Below are positions 1 through 15,041 of a stretch of DNA of 64,000 nt, one piece after another. The stretch comes from Galerina marginata (lineage: Eukaryota > Basidiomycota > Agaricomycetes > Agaricales > Galerinaceae). The DNA lies in assembly GCA_023014335.1 (NCBI GenBank), contig JAECYW010000004.1, positions 1,488,001-1,552,000 of the forward strand, read 5' to 3'. A model generated the notes under the pieces. It did not search any database, was not told the origin of the DNA, and worked only from the letters and a program-made list of their open reading frames with translations. The translations under genes were made by a program, and so were the position numbers. Numbering within the stretch: the stretch's first letter is position 1; every line of letters starts with the position of its first letter.

Positions 1-31
1 GCGCTCCATCTTTATCTTCGCCCCCGCAAAC

Positions 32-2949
32 ATGGCATTTGTTTCCAATAAAGTTTACGAGCTTATCCACGCCAAGGAAACGGTAGCGTCAATCCTGGCA
101 GCTTCCCCCAACGGACCTGTCGAAACTCTCGCAGAGAAACACTATGGGAAGCCGTCAAGGCGAGGATCCAACATGAAAGTGGGAGAGCACCAGCTCACCC
201 TTGCCGATCTTGACCGCGTAGCGGAGTGCGGCAAGTTCACAACCAGACCAAGTGATTTATTTCTACAGGTACGGGATTCCTCCAGCGTCTATTTTACGAT
301 CTAAAAATCAGGTCATGTAGATTTATGGCGAGGTGCTGCGGACCTACGAGCATGATCCTTTGGTGAACCTCGTATCTCCGCCTTTAACCGCCTCTACGGG
401 TGTTATCCCATTGTCGATCATCAGCGTGTACGTGCTTTTCTCGTGTTCTCAATGTTTGCGCTAAATCATTATTTCAGTATACCCGACATCATGAGACATT
501 ATGCAGACTGTATTGTACGAGCTGAGAAGGAGGTTTTCCTCGCTACAAGTACGCTTCCTGAAATTATGAAAATTTCATTCACCTTTTGATGAATGTTTGT
601 TTGCAGATTAGTGCGTTTCTGATGTTATTGTGTGAAATATGTCTGACGTCCCATGTTTAGTTGGGAAGCATCCACGGCTGCGACCATTATTACCGATTCC
701 ATGCTTGAGCTGTCCCGTCGAGCTGGCCAACGAGGCCAAAAAGTTGGCAAGTAGCTTTATACTTTTTCTGGACCACATATCGAAACTTTTATAAATACAG
801 TCTTTAAATTAATGTATGACCGCGGAAACATCAAGCAGGTAGGGTTCATTCTATAAACTAGACTGGGACCCTCATAGACCTTCCCAGCTCGTAAAACCCC
901 ACCAGATAGTCCCTGTAGCCGAATACACAGGTACCTTCCTCTCTTTATGTGGAAATACGATGACTTAGATCAATTCAGGTGACGCGGTGAAGCTGCCAAA
1001 ACCTGAGGATATTCCGAATATTGAGCTGGAAGTTTGCAATTACCACCAACCACTTCTCGGTAAATTATTATTTATGAACTCACAGGAACCGTTTGCTAAC
1101 TTATAACTTTTTCTTCAAGGAACTTTCCACGCGAAGTATATGGTCGTATGTATATTTATGGCACGGTCCATGTACTTGATCCTCATCGTTTTGTAGGTCG
1201 ATAGGAAAATCGCAATCATCAATAGCAACAACATACAGGACAGGTACTTGATTATCGTTAGATAGTCTGGGACTATATTCACTTTCTGTATAGGGTTAAC
1301 ATGGAGATGATGGCTCACGTCGAAGCAAGTCATTTAACCAATAACGCATCCAATAAATACATCTGACATGATATCTAGGGCCCTATTGTGGAATCGTTCT
1401 ACGACATGGCGCTCTTGTCCTGGAGCGATGCAATGTCGCCTCCCCTTCCTCTACTCTCGTCTCCTGCAACCCCACCCGAGCATTACAAGTTCGAAGGTGA
1501 CCATGGCCATATCGCTGCGAAAGACCTGGATAGCGCGAAAGAAGACGCGGCAAAGTCATTACAGACACACGACTATCCAGCGGATCTCAAAGGCGGTCAA
1601 CAGGAGGGATACGATGTCGACTACGCCACAGAGCAGAAGAACAACGAACAGGGGCTGCATGATGGGACGAGAGCCACAAAATTGTCGGCCATTACCAAAC
1701 ACCTCAGTGGGTTATTTCTTGATCTTGATACGAGGTCATAATACTCATCTGCGGCTTCTATGGCGAACTCAGATACGACTCTCCAGCCAGATACTAAGGC
1801 GACTCTCCCCGACGGCGTGGATTTGGAAGACTTCCAACCTCACATTATCCACAAGCCGCACGACCCTTTCCCCATCGCGATGGTTAACCGTAAGCCGCGT
1901 GGCGCGATCGAATACACCGACATAAACAACCCGCAAGATATGGCTTGGTTGGCGGGGATGCACTATGCACAGAAATCGGTCTTTATGTGAGTGCTCGTTA
2001 ACAAACCTGTTTCCAATTCGATGCCGTTAATTCTACGATATTTATATTATGTGTTCAGCCAAACCCCTACATATAATGCGGCGGCCGTTGTGGACGCGAC
2101 TATGGCTGCCATTCGAAAGGGTATCGAGGTTACATTGTATGCGTGCCTTGGGTACAACGACGGGGTGAGGAAATATTATCTGTAAGTTGATGCTAATCGT
2201 AGTAACTATTTTTGGTACAATAGGGTGAGGCTCTGCCATTACAAGGAGGCACGAACGAAGTCGTCGTCGCGAAGATGTTCAAAGAGCTCCAGCCAGAGCA
2301 GAGGAAGCTGTTCAAGGTTTACTGGTATACTGGCAAGTGTGTTTACTCATGCAAACCTTTACGGGCAGCTCACGTCTTCTTTCTTACAAATTGAAAATCA
2401 TTTACTATGAACAGGTAAAGACATGTGCAGGCCCGTCAACGCGAGTAAGAAACAGCGAAACTGCCATGTCAAGATCATGATCATCGACGATCACATCGGC
2501 ATTATGGGGAATGGAAATCAAGGTGTGCTTTTTGGTTTGAATTCATTAACTGAGCTCAAGGCTACATGCGCGTTTAGACTCTCAATCGTGGTACCACTCT
2601 CAAGAGGCTAACATCCTCATCGACTCTCCTGCCGTGTGCAAAGAGTGGGCGGAGGGTATTAGAAGTCAGTGACTTTCATTATCCTGGATGGGGATTCAAT
2701 ACTTACTTGGTGGCAATTCGCAGCCAATCAAAACACCCATATCTACGGTAGGCTCGACGACGACGGCATCTGGCGCGACCAGAAGGATGGTAGTGTGCTC
2801 GACGATATGGGCTCTACGAAAGGCGGGACATTTATGAGCACGGCGAAGAATTTGTTGAACGCTGTTAAGCGCGTCGAGTAAGTCTGGGTGGCGTTGTATG
2901 GTGGAGTCGTGCTGACTTTTGTTTTTGTAGGGGTAAAGGAGGATTCTAG
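32..2949 (+). CDS. Phospholipase D-like protein with two HKD motifs
   Basis: This is a multi-exon gene of the fungal phospholipase D/nuclease family, expected to cleave phosphodiester bonds in phospholipids or related substrates. The start ATG at 32 has an ATGG context and opens MAFVSNKVYELIHAKET. The first catalytic motif, HAKYMVVDRK followed by SNN, is coded around 1128-1235 and is split by an intron (about 1144-1197). The second, HVKIMIIDDH followed by GNGNQ, lies at about 2467-2523. Both have the HxKxxxxD form and fall in open exons that join in frame. The region between them is acidic and hydrophilic, as is usual in these proteins. The last exon is short: an intron at 2880-2930 is followed by a codon run ending in TAG at 2949. 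No signal peptide is seen. The family call is secure; the exact exon borders in the first 1.3 kb, where exons are small, are not. Confidence 0.85.
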
Positions 2950-5085
2950 TTTTTGGATATATTTATGCGATGTTTACTGGTTGTGGATATAAAGGGTGGA
3001 ATGTACTTGTATTTAGGGCCTAGGCTATTGTACCTACTGACTAAAGACGGACTATTGGAAGAACCGAATTTATTTTGTGCTGCTTGATCCCTGCCCGCAT
3101 CGACGGCCCTTGACCAAACTCGAATATTTATACGAACCCAATGAATATACTTATTGACCAGGAATCGATAACTTGATTCCTCAAATTTATCAAACCGTAC
3201 TCCATGGCTTAAATTGATGAGGATAATGAAAAATGGAAGGCACGTATGCGTAGAATCAATCGCAAACCCCAGATCTGGGTCTGGGCTTAGATTAGATTAG
3301 ATATGTCCTTTCATCGAGAGGCTGTGTCAGGTTGGTCAGCACCTCTCCGTGCGTGAATGGGCCGTGAACCGTTCGACGTTTGAGTCCAACGTTAACATTC
3401 AACGTTCAGCGCTCAGCGTTCAACTCTAGGGCTAGGATGCCATGCTTTCTCTGCGGCAGTCTGGACGCGCCTGCTCTTTTCGAGTCTCTGCTTGCCTGTC
3501 AACCATTAGATAATTCTGCATGCTCAGTCTCCGTCAAGAGAGATGCTGAAAAGACATTAGGAATTACGTGTACGGGCGAAGACGAATTCCATTCACTATC
3601 CAATAATGCGTCAAATACCTTCGGTGGCTTCATCTTGCATCATCGAACTGTGTGCGCCTGACGAATGGCCCGAGACCCGTTTGACTTCGTTGAAGTTGGG
3701 CTAGGTTGTCAACACTGGCTTTGGTAGCGTGGTGCCACTGCTCACTTAGGCCTTTTTCTCTGCATGACTCGCGACCACTTAAACGAGCTCCGCCTTCTTC
3801 TGTGAGCATGACCTTTCCTGCGGTACTTGAATATTCGGAGTCGTGACTGGTGAGATTTGTGATGCTCTTGGTTCCACCCAGCTAACGAGCCAAATCTTTG
3901 GAACGAGCACTCTGATAGGAACACCATCCTTTCCTTGCTTAAATCCCTCAGCTTCACCCAAACCAATTCCATCTGGTAGAATATGTCCTTCCAACCATCT
4001 TCGCCCCTCTTGCCGGAATTGACACATTCATTCGAAACCCCTTGAATTAGGAGAGCCACGGGAGACATAAGCTGTAAAGGAAGCCGAATACACTCACAAA
4101 AATTGAGTTCTCGATTCATCGAGCACATCCATCCTGGGATATACCTGACAACGCAATATCATCCAGACTCCAATTATCCATCGGCTACCATCAGTCACCC
4201 ATTTCTTCCAAATGAAACTGTTGGCACCATAAGCCTGCAACCAGTGTCTCTTCATTCATCCTGTCTCCGTTTGCCCATCGATTTGCGCTTCCTAGTGTTT
4301 GGGACAGACTGGGTTGGTAGGTTCCTAACACATAAGGTATCACGATGTATGTGCCAACACCTGTGCACTTTTGCCCACATCGCCCCGCTGTATGTAACAA
4401 CTTCGAAGCCCATCAATACTTTGAAATCAGTTTCATCATTGCCATATTCCTGTACACACTCAGCAAAGCTATAAACGTATTACAAAGCTGACGTGGAAGT
4501 CCACCCACAGCATTGTCAATCCCTGTGGAAATCTCGGTGCGAGGTCTTGTGAATCACGAGTTGTTCGAAAGAAGCTTAACTGTGTGGGATTGCTGGTGGT
4601 TTGTCTGATGTGGTATGTAGCTTACTCTTCGAAGATGAATGTCCATCGAGTAAATAGACTTTTGATCCAGCAGCCTGCATTTTCCTTGGAATCTGCTAGG
4701 CAAGAATTTTTCCAAGGGTTTTGTGAACTGCGCTTCCATCCGCGTTGAAAATTATTTAACTGACCGTGTAAAAATCTGATTTTAAAATCAACTTCGAACT
4801 GTCGTCAGAGGCAGTGCGGACAGATTCTATTGCAGACGCAATATGTACTGTCAGAAAGGAAGTTGTTCGCAAAGATGAAATCAAGTCGGTTTCGATCAGC
4901 TAATTTTGACTCTTGTTTTCGAATACTTTCCCAGTTACTGCACCTATTCAGAAGGGTTTTGGAAGGTATATAATCTAGGACATGGAGAGCTGAGCTTCGT
5001 TGCGTTTGATACGCTCGAGGAATCGCAGGCAGATTCCTTACCCTCCCCAGTCATCCAACGCAATCGCGACTTTGACCTTCTTACT
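2950..5085. other. Stretch without a confident gene
   Basis: Several open frames of 60-130 codons occur on both strands (for example minus 3742-4128 and minus 4191-4400). None shows a recognisable domain, signal peptide or consistent exon chain. A short run of repeated CAACGTT/CAGCGTT words lies at about 3385-3425. The minus-strand frames at 3779-4400 have protein-like composition and could be remains of a gene, but I cannot name it. Confidence 0.4.
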
Positions 5086-5867
5086 ATGAAGCAAATTGTC
5101 TTCCTCCCTCTCATCCTCGTCGCTTGTCATTTCCTTGGATGCATTCACGGGGCGCCTGCGCCTGCAAAGCAGGGGTATGATATTTCTGATAGCCCCATTC
5201 ATACCAGGGATTACACCTCTGTAAGCTATTTATTTAGGGCTTCATGAACCCATATTAACGTCATGTAGGGCATTTATCCGCGAGCCTTCTCCCTCAAAAA
5301 GTACATTTTTGATATCTGATCGGTCTCTACAGTTAGGTGCTGATTGGGATGCTTGAATTTAGGAGCGTCGAGGCTGTAAAAAATTGGATCTTAAAAAATC
5401 CACAGGCATTCCTGAAACCTACCATCTGGTATAGCGGATGGACGAAGGCTACGAATTGGAGCAAACACGCTCAAACTGGTGCCCGCGAACTGTCACATAG
5501 ATACGGGGGAGCCACTGCCGCCGATATAATTAGGGGACAGAGGGGTTCCGAGGCATGGAACAGAGATGACTGGAAAGTTGTCTGCCAGGAAATAGCCAAG
5601 CATGCTAGAGGGAAAGCTTATGTTGTTACTGGCACGGAAGTCCAGCCCGACAGCACCTGGCTCACCGTTGAGCTCCCTGAGCTCCAGAAGAACAAGGCGG
5701 TAACTGATATTATCGAATATCGGGTCAGCCAAAAGGACGGGAAGTTGGTGCTGGTTGGAGACCTCAAGCACAAGGGGGATGGGCCGGCGGGCCCGGCGAC
5801 CAGAGGCAATTCAAAACAGCGCGGACAAAAGCAGATTAGAAAGAAAATGATTAAATTACATGGATAA
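5086..5867 (+). CDS. Small secreted protein, about 223 aa
   Basis: The product is a predicted secreted protein of unknown function. The ATG at 5086 opens a clear signal peptide (MKQIVFLPLILVACHFLGC) followed by a short APAPAKQ spacer. Two introns fit: 5221-5268 and 5301-5362. The second needs the acceptor at 5362, because the nearer AG at 5336 gives an in-frame stop. Spliced length is 672 nt. The mature part has WYSGW near its start and a conserved-looking core (KAYVVTGTEV, then WLTVELPELQ and IIEYRV) before a basic, Gly-rich tail. I have an impression of similar secreted proteins of unknown role in other fungi but cannot name a domain. It has few cysteines, so it is not a typical cysteine-rich effector. 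Confidence 0.7.
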
Positions 5868-5905
5868 TATTGTAGTCAAGTCCATGTAATATTTCTCTGG
5901 ATCCA

Positions 5906-8259
<2,354 letters not shown>

Positions 8260-9092
8260 AGTTCGGAATGAAAGATGGTATGGGACAAATTTAAATTTTT
8301 AATGGTTAGTCGAACCTGGCTCGGAATGTGGGATAGGGTCTTGTCGAATTCCATGTTGAGGAGGCTCGTATTTATACTCTCTAGCGCCATGGACACAACA
8401 CAAGGCGAACTTAGGCGATTCTGATGGGCAGACGTACAGCGGTCGGCATCAGGTCCGTGCGTGCTTCAGATACCAGGAGGGCCTATAGCGTAGGGCTTCA
8501 AACCCTTGGATTGCGCGTCCAAACGGCGCTAATTATCCGAAACCATCCGAGTCGAGCGTAAATAAGGAAAGCCCGTAATGTAGTTGACTCAAGATTTGGC
8601 CTATGAAACGCGCACATTTCGGGTAGCCTGTCGCGACCGCAGTGTGATTGCTGATATCTTCTCTCACGATTGGTAATATCGACAGTCGGGACCGACGGGC
8701 GCTCTGTATGATATAGGGAACAGCTAAGTGAGCTTACAAATTCAAAGAAAAAGTGGAGAACGAACACCCGGACTTTACGTACCTTGGCGAGGAACTCGTC
8801 ATTTATGAAGGCTATGATATCTAACGGCAGATCGATGGGGATATTTACTACGTTGAATTGGAGGATGCTGGTAATGCCGATGAGATTTTTTTGCGAACGT
8901 TCAAGTTTGAAGTTAGAGTCAGAACTTACTAGTAGAAGGCAAGAGGAAATCAACATCACTGATGGCATGAGTGCTCAAGCGGACATCAGAAATTTTCGGA
9001 ACGGGAAGCCGGTCAATCGTTCGTTTCTTCTTCCATCATCCAAGGCTGGGGCTGCCTCGACAATTTATTGTCATCTCTTCGGTATAAGCTGT
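8260..9092. other. Shared upstream region of divergent genes
   Basis: This 0.8-kb gap separates the carboxylesterase (-) from the SET-MYND gene (+). A minus-strand frame at 8498-8968 begins with ATG and contains NIPIDLPLDIIAFINDEF, which looks protein-like, but a splice donor in it leads to no coherent downstream exon. I do not call it a gene. Confidence 0.35.
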
Positions 9093-11534
9093 ATGGCAGA
9101 CTTCAGCGGCCTCAAAAAGCAACGGAAGTCGAAGGAGTCAAAGTCATATGCCGTGTCGCAATCCAATCCTGCTGGAGGGGCGTCACCGCCTAACAGGTAT
9201 GAGAAGGATTCAGGAAGAATGCTGGTGGACTCAGAGGGGCCCTTTCACAAGGTAGAGCCCACCGTGAAAAGTGTGCCAACACCGCTCCACGTCAATGACC
9301 TACACACGGTACTTCCGCCGAGCTTGGATATCCGGATGAGCACCGACGAAGCTGGGAACGGGAGGGGGATATATAGCAAGTATTACAGGAAGCCAGGTAA
9401 ATATCGTTTTGGATGAATGTCTTTGAATATTTAAACCATTAACCCAAGTGCAGGCGAGGTTTTGCTCTCTGTAAAACCCCATGTTGCGGCTCTGTCGAAC
9501 GAGCATCTCGAAGAATATTGCTCCAACTGTGTCTCGCCAAAGAATGCAACTGGTTCCTTGAGACGTTGCACAGGATGCAAGCTTTTGTTCTATTGCGATG
9601 CAGTGAGCCCACTCGTCAACCTTATTACCTGAGTGCTGATGAACTGTTAGAGATGTCAAACCGCAGATTGGGTCTTCCACCGAAATGAATGTATCGCGAT
9701 CCAAAGATGGTCAACGTCGTCGTCATCAGAGGGTTCTGGCTCAGCACCCATTCCAGGCGATGCCATTCGATGTCTGGGCAGGATACTCTGGAGAAAGCAG
9801 AAACTAGGACAGGAGAGCGTCTGGGTAGGTCCGATCCTTTCAAAATGCGCGTATTCGCTTATGTCGTTCTTTGGTAGTCCAGGGAAATGGATGGGTTGCA
9901 ATCCCGTGAGTCGTCTCGACGCGCTGCCTCTTCTCATGCTGATAGTATTATCTCGTAGATCGCACTTCAATAAATAAGGACCTGAACTCTCGCGATTCAC
10001 AGACTTACACCCAGCTGGCCCACGCAATCGTCCGCTTCCTAGGGCTGAATTCACCTCAGGAGTTGTCGGAATATGGAATGCATAATGCGGCGGAGCTTGT
10101 GGATTTGGTATCACGCGTATGTTCCTGCCCAAAGTGCTTTCTCCACCCCTGCTTACTCGTTACCGTCCACAGTTTACCACCAATACGTTCACGATATCTA
10201 CGCCTGCGTTGGCTCCTTTAGGAGCATGTGTATCACCGCTAGTCGCCCTTATTAATCATTCCTGCGACCCAAACGCAGTGGTGGTCTTCCCCCGCGCAGG
10301 TAGTAGAGAACAAGAACCGTTGATGCAAGTCATCGCTTTAAAACCCATTTCCCCTGACGAAGAGGTCTAATCTTTTCTCCGGAATTCGGCCCTAGCTTAC
10401 GATGGATAATTTCCAGGTTCTTACTGCGTATATTGATACCACACTTCCTCGGGAAAAGAGACAACACATACTTCAGGAAACGTATCACTTTACTTGCAAG
10501 TGCAATCTGTGTGCCCCATCTCCAACTTCTCCACCGGATTTGCGCGAAGCAATGTGGTGTCCGAAAAAATGTGGAGGCGTCTGTGCGTTGCCTACTGAAG
10601 GTTTGTTCTCTTTTCGTTTGGTTTTCCTTATACTGAAGGACCTGGTGCAGAAAACAGCCTGACGAGGTGCAGCAGATGTAAAACGCCTGTCAAGGACACA
10701 GATGCGGTTCTAGACGCAATTCGCGTTGGCGAGGAGGCTCTTCATAAAGCCGAAGCCCTGCAATTTTCGAGTATGATTTTTTTTTCGCCTCCAGGTTTCT
10801 TCTCCCATGTCGACTGACTTCCATTAAACGCAGATCCACCAAAAGCCATTCAGCTAACGACAAACCTTATCCCCATCCTGGTGTCCGCAGGTGTCGTACC
10901 AGCTGCATACCCCCTCCTTGCACTCGCCCGGCTGAATGCGTCCTTGCTTATCGCGCACCTGCCGTCCGCGGATCCTGGCGTAGAGGAAGTGCTCTCGCCT
11001 GAAATCCAAGCGTCCCACAGCAGTTTGGACACGACAGACCAAATGATAACGCCGCAAGAAGCTCAAGAGGCGTTGAACGATGTAATTCGAGCTGCAACGC
11101 GTGCAAGCACTGGGCTGGCGCAGATCCTGACGGAAGGACATCCCATGCGGGGCATCGCCCTCGCGGAACTCGGCAAGTTGTTGACAGTAGACGAGCCACA
11201 CCCTACGCATCTCCAAGAACCGAACGCACAACCACAATCTCCCAGTCCTAGCCCCGCTTCTTCGTCTCCTCTTATGGTAAATCCGAACCTCAAAGCACCG
11301 CCGCCGTACCCGCCTTCGGGTCCTGCTCGGCTCAAGGTGGCATACGAGACCCTCGTCCGTGCGCGGGCGGAGCTGATTGTTGGATTCGGGGGTGGGAAGA
11401 ACGAGGGTGGGGAGGTGGGAAGGCAGGTTAGGCAACTGGCAGCGGAGGTGGAGAAGGAACTGATGGTGTGGAAGTCGGGGGTAAGGATGGCTCTGGAGGA
11501 TAGGCCGAAGGCCGCTCTGGGCTCCGGCAAATAA
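9093..11534 (+). CDS. SET and MYND domain protein (SMYD-type methyltransferase)
   Basis: This is a predicted protein-lysine methyltransferase with a split SET domain, acting on histone or other proteins. The ATG at 9093 opens MADFSGLKKQRKSKES. Exon 1 ends at 9396 and exon 2 starts at 9454, giving RKPGEVLL, the start of the SET N-part. The MYND zinc finger follows, with spacing C-x2-C, C-x2-C, YC-x3-C, H-x3-C (from EYCSNC to HRNEC, about 9518-9696), interrupted by one intron. The SET core shows NHSCDPNAVV at about 10255 and, after an intron, TAYIDTT. The post-SET cysteines are CKCNLC at about 10496-10513. The C-terminal half (10881-11534) is helical and Pro-rich with no further motif. The intron near 10370-10415 lies in the DEEV/LTAY segment. 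All catalytic landmarks are present, so the gene is probably active. Confidence 0.85.
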
Positions 11535-12163
11535 CTTTTGTTGGGTTACATGATAGGAGGGATTTTGGAATAAATGTTTTCGATGGAAATTTATGTTCCT
11601 TATATTTGAAGGACGATTTGCAGGTAATATCATAGGATTAGGAAGATCAGATCTGAGTCCGACTCAAGATCACTACATACACTGCGTAAAGATGGACGCG
11701 ACGCGTTTGTGTGTCAATGTTTGCCAAAAGCTTCGTCTTCGATCAACTTGGACATCTGTCATCTTCTGTCATCTTGCCAATGCCAGTGTGCTCTGCTCGT
11801 CCGTTGCTGTGAGGTCCAAGTAGGATCCACTGTTGCAAGCGATGCTGTGTTGAAGTTTTCGGGTGTAAATCCATGAAATTTCGGACCAGGATTCAGTCGT
11901 CGTCAGCGTTTTTCATGTCTAGAATTCGATGGCACTGGACTTGGAGCCATAATTTCAGCCAGTTTATTGGTATGAGCCCCTTTAGAACGAAGATCCTCCC
12001 ATGATTACCGTGGCTTATCTTTATCCAAGCTTCCTGGGAATGAATCAGATGCGTTGGAGTTTTGCAAACCGGAAGCCAGCCGTCACTTCAGCACTCCCAC
12101 CATGTACCGATTATGATCTAGCAAGCGCCGATTTCTCGCTCGCCACTATTTGACATCCCAGCG
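11535..12163. other. Intergenic sequence
   Basis: Gap between the SET-MYND gene and the first NACHT gene. I see no gene, repeat or clear core promoter in it. Confidence 0.4.
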
Positions 12164-15041
12164 ATGCTTTCGAACAGCAGCAATGTGGTTATCACCGGGG
12201 GAACGTACATCCACGTCGCCGATGTTCAAGTTGGAAAAGGTGCATACATTGTGTTCTTGCAAAGTGCAGGAATTAACACTTACCGTTTAACTACAGAATT
12301 TAACGCCCTTCACCAGCATATTGCTGTTGGAGCCCTCCACGACTCTGGAGAACGTTTCAATCCTCCCCGATGTCACCCTGAAACCCGCGGAGTCCTTCTC
12401 GCAGAGATAATGGATTGGATCACGAAACCCAAGAAAGACTCGCTCATTCTTTGGATTTACGGTCCAGTTGGCTCTGGGAAGTCGGCAATTGCTCAATCAA
12501 TTGCAGAGCAAAGTCAGGCCCGAGGCTTGCTCGCTGCTAGCTTCTTCTTTTCAAGAATGTCGAAGGAACGAAGCCACGACAAGCATTTCGCAGCCACCAT
12601 TGCCTACCAGCTCGCCTTGTCTCTTCCGGGTGTTCGTACTCTGATTGAAGATGCCATTCGACAGGATCCATCGATCTTCGGGCGCGCTCTTCAAACCCAA
12701 TTCCAGAAGTTGATTGCAGGTCCTTTACGATGTCTGGCAGTGGAAGACGGCACACAAGGTTTACCATTTCCACAGTTGATTGTCATTGATGCTCTTGATG
12801 AATGCCGCGACCCCAAAGTCCAACGATACATCCTTAATATCATAAACGAAGAGTTCCAGCGCCATCCTAAACTTTCCCTACTCTTCGTCATCACTAGCCG
12901 ACCCGAAGAACATCTACGAATGAGTTTCAGTGCTGGAAATATAGCCCCGGTGATATCGCGTGTACCTTTGGAGGACTACTTCGGCTCTTATGACGATATC
13001 CGAGCGTTCCTCATCGACAAATTTAATGAAATCAAGCAGGAACATCCTTTGAACGCATTTATCCCGCAGACGTGGCCATCTCAAGAAGTCATCAAAAATC
13101 TCGTGCGGAAGTCATCCGGCCAGTTTGTCTACGCAGCCACTGTAATTGAATATGTCAGTTCGATTCAGCACCGACCCACGGACCGGCTTGATATTATCCT
13201 CGGACTCGCTCCCCCCGACGGCGAGCTCCCATTTTCTGAACTCGATGCTCTCTACAAGCACGTATTCTCCTCGATCACGAATATACCGGCGGCCTTGCAC
13301 ATCCTCAGTGCCGTTCTTCTCATGGACCTCAAGCTTTCTCCTGAGATGGTCGAAAATTTCCTCTTCCTTAAGCCTGGCGACGTGCAGTTGTATTTGACTG
13401 GCTTGGCTTCGGTGATTGACTTCCAGGATAGGCAAAAAGAAATCAAGGTTCTTCATGCGTCACTGTCAGACTTCCTTCTGGATGCGACTCGGTCAGAGAA
13501 GCTTTACATCGAAGCTGGAAGCGCACATTCTGTCCTTGCGAAATACTGTTTGCGACATCTTGATATTTTTGGTATGTTTCTGATGTCCTGATTCAACGAT
13601 AGTCATTTTAACTCCTATTTTTAGAGGTCCCGTTTTTGATTGATTATTCATGTTATAACTTCGAATCACATTTTGACCTGGCAAGTCCTAGCCAGGAGCT
13701 CCACGACGAGCTACTGAAATTTCAAATTGTTTCTCTTCATAAGAACTCCAAAAGCCCTGCTATGCAGTCACCCACCACAGAACCTACATTGACCCTAGAA
13801 GATCTATGGTATTTCACACCAGCGTTTTTCGATTGCATCGAAAATTCTGTCGTTCGTGAATTCGCCCATTACTTATGCCACCAGCTAATTTTGTGCCTAC
13901 ATAGATCTTCAAAGACGCGCAGAATATATATGACCATCACCTGAGATTATTCGATGGATATCTGGAAGCAGAATTCGATAAATACTGCGGAGATGATAGG
14001 CTGACAGATTTGGTAACAATGCTTACTGTCTACCACTCTCCAATCACAGCCCCGAACCTAGACGACGTTCCTCTTTGTCAAGATGCCCTTTTTGAGCTCA
14101 ATGGACCAGCGGAGCATTTGGTATTAATTGACGAATTCTCCCTTAACTTACGGCACATGGTCCGCCGTCATGCCCAATCGGAACCCTACATCGAACTACT
14201 TTGCGAGTTTCTAGAAGATCCTGAGCGGGCTGGCAGGCACTTCATTGATGGCGATAGGTACGCGCGGGCTGCTCTTCGATGCGCAAGAAAGATCAGCAAA
14301 CCGCTTCCGTACGTCCGGGGGCACTCCTCTCCTCATTATTTATAATTGCCTGATATTATGTATAACCGCAGACACAACAACGACGACCACGGACTAAAGA
14401 CCTTCATGTGGAGTTTAGAATGCACACCGCCTCTTCTGCTGAGAGGTGCGTACAACGAAGAACTTGTCTTATTCCTGAAGGACGCTAGCCTTGGAGCGGC
14501 ACCTTCTCAACCTCGCCATTCTTACTACCCGATATTCGCGCGAATGGTGAGAGAGTCGAGGCTCGCTTATTTAATTTCAAGCTATCTCAGGGTTGGTTTT
14601 TTTACCGTTAACATTTCACCGCTCAATTTTATTTATTGTCAGGTTGACGATAAAAACTCCTATGAGCACGTCGCACAACTAGATATTGTCCCGCAAGGCT
14701 TACGGGTATCTTTACACGCTGGCAAGAAACCTGCGCCACGAGTGAATTTCACGGATTATCTCGTCAACGACGCGGCGAGTGTCGTTGGAAAGGCCTGTTG
14801 CACCAGTTGTTTAATCGCGGAATACTACAACCCACATGGAAAGGGCAACCAAAATACTGATCTGTCGTTCAACCCACCCAACGCATTCATAATCCATGTT
14901 GAGGATCCATTTCCAGAAATCGATTATCATTCAATCCACAGTTCAGATCCCCAATTGAATGCCACAGTTTCTGGTGTAATGCAGATCCTTGCGTATAGGA
15001 CATGGAAACGCCTTCTCCAAAATACGACAAACTCGTCATAG
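12164..15041 (+). CDS. NACHT-domain protein (fungal NLR-like), no repeats recognised
   Basis: This is a predicted signal-transducing NTPase of the fungal NACHT group. The N-terminus opens MLSNSSNVVITGGTYIHV, then EFNALHQHIAVGALHDSGER, a lead-in typical of basidiomycete NACHT proteins. An in-frame 57-nt intron probably covers 12240-12296. Walker A is GPVGSGKS (about residues 81-88), Walker B is LIVIDALDEC (about 185-194), and VITSRPEEH follows as sensor 1. The winged-helix-like part ends near HASLSDFLLDATRSEK. Further introns fit near 13573-13624, 13852-13904, 14309-14372 and 14591-14642. The long C-terminal part has no ANK, TPR or WD40 pattern that I can see. The final exons stay open to TAG at 15041. 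Family and strand are secure; the role of the C-terminus is unknown. Confidence 0.8.

Noticed and set aside
3742..4400. Minus-strand ORFs as exons of a gene
   Set aside because: Protein-like in places, but no splice chain, start or family could be supported.
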